Assembly (NCBI GenBank): GCA_003647375.1
Contig: QMMS01000095.1
Location: 1-13,957, forward strand
Reading direction: 5' to 3'
DNA length: 13,957 bases
Source: Deltaproteobacteria bacterium
GTDB lineage: Bacteria > Desulfobacterota > Desulfobacteria > Desulfobacterales > B30-G6
Below the pieces are notes generated by a model. That model ran no database searches, was not told where the DNA came from, and saw nothing but the letters and a program-made list of their open reading frames with translations. Position numbers and translations under genes: made by a program. This document shows, one piece after another, positions 13,535 through 13,957 of the stretch (position 1 is its first letter; each line of letters opens with the position of its first letter).

Positions 13535-13723
13535 GGGGATTCCATATTTTTTTCAAAAGGACATATCATGATCAATCTGCATCACTAGCGTAGTGCCCTG
13601 CCGGATTGATGATGTTTCTGCGGCCTTATCTTACTAACAACCGGTCGTATTTCATCATCAATCCGGTGGGCACAAGACAAGGTTTTGTTTGATATGTCCT
13701 TTTGAAAAAAATATGGAATCCCC
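13535..13723. repeat. 189-bp nested inverted repeat with 34-bp perfect arms
   Basis: Bases 13535-13568 are the exact reverse complement of 13690-13723 (34 of 34, starting GGGGATTCCATA). Inside, 13594-13614 (TGCCCTGCCGGATTGATGATG without its last base as written, key core CCGGATTGATGATG) is inverted at 13653-13672 with one small difference. CACTA-GCG-TAGTG (13583-13595) is a further hairpin, and CATGATCAATC (13567-13577) can also pair with GATTGATGATG (13604-13614). A looser pair, 13465-13480 and 13768-13783 (14 of 16 bases), lies outside. There is no open frame or target duplication. It fits a MITE-like insertion or a large structured leader. Confidence 0.75.
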
Positions 13724-13828
13724 TGGAGCTGAGGGACTTATTCGGAATATATTTACGACAACCCCTATAACAGCCAAGAGCTAAGAGCCAATAACTAAAA
13801 AACCGTCAGGTTGTTCTCGGGAGGGGGC

Positions 13829-13957
13829 ATGACCATGGAGTGGACAAAAGATGCTGAAAACGCAGTGAAAAAAGTGCCTTTTTTCGTCAGAAAAAAAGTC
13901 CGGGCACGCGTTGAAACACAGGTGGCGGAGACAGGTAAAAGAATCGTTACCCTGACG
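13829..13957 (+). CDS. PCP_red-domain protein, N-terminal fragment (cut by window edge)
   Basis: The 43 visible residues (MTMEWTKDAENAVKKVPFFV and on) match the small PCP_red domain found at the C-terminus of the dark protochlorophyllide reductase B subunit and, separately, in many non-photosynthetic anaerobes, where it can be fused to Fe-S sulfite-reductase-like domains. In a non-phototroph it need not concern chlorophyll. GGGAGGGGG (13819-13827) is a strong ribosome site serving either the ATG at 13829 or that at 13835. The gene is divergent from the ccs operon. The rest of the protein lies beyond the edge, so any Fe-S domain is a guess. Confidence 0.75.
   Translation, partial: MTMEWTKDAENAVKKVPFFVRKKVRARVETQVAETGKRIVTLT

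Noticed and set aside
13829..13957. Reading the right-edge gene as part of bacteriochlorophyll synthesis
   Set aside because: The PCP_red domain is widespread in non-phototrophic anaerobes, and nothing else here suggests photosynthesis.

Overview
The window reads as chromosomal DNA of an anaerobic Desulfobacterota (former Deltaproteobacteria) organism, probably a sulfate-reducer relative in or near the Desulfobacterales. The grounds are indirect: two adjacent two-component systems (one with an NtrC-type sigma-54 activator, one with the Rossmann-like sensor N-terminus common in that group), a System II (Ccs/Res) cytochrome c maturation operon, and a PCP_red-domain gene at the right edge. No rRNA, tRNA, CRISPR array, phage gene or transposase is visible.

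Left third (1-4578, all minus strand). Reading leftward there is a membrane histidine kinase, a sigma-54-dependent response regulator, a 61-residue XRE-type HTH protein overlapping the regulator's 3' end, a soluble PAS histidine kinase with a Rossmann-like N-terminal domain, and the first 23 residues of a second response regulator. The second kinase appears to have its own sigma-70-type promoter, with a symmetrical operator-like site just upstream.

Middle (4579-10481, plus strand). After a 364-bp divergent intergenic region rich in inverted repeats come three closely spaced genes: a ferritin-like di-iron protein, a 987-residue exported fusion of an M1-type metallopeptidase with a ChaN-like (haem-binding family) domain and a PDZ domain, and a DUF255/YyaL-type thioredoxin-fold protein with a CHWCH motif and a possible export signal.

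Right (10486-13957). A convergent minus-strand operon runs resB (ccs1), ccsB (resC/ccsA), then a small MoaD/ThiS-like beta-grasp protein lacking the terminal Gly-Gly. It is preceded by a good TTGACA-17-TATTTT promoter. The 540-bp region between resB and the PCP_red gene contains an FNR-type palindrome and a 189-bp nested inverted repeat with 34-bp perfect arms.

Together the middle and right blocks suggest iron and haem handling with c-type cytochrome maturation (di-iron protein, ChaN domain, haem-export/ligation proteins, exported thiol protein). That functional link is inference from gene neighbourhood. The most unusual non-coding signal is a palindrome, ATAAAATCGT-N3-ACGATTTTAT, found at three intergenic sites, two of them directly abutting Shine-Dalgarno sequences inside the ccs operon, one of these next to a 126-bp foldback element.
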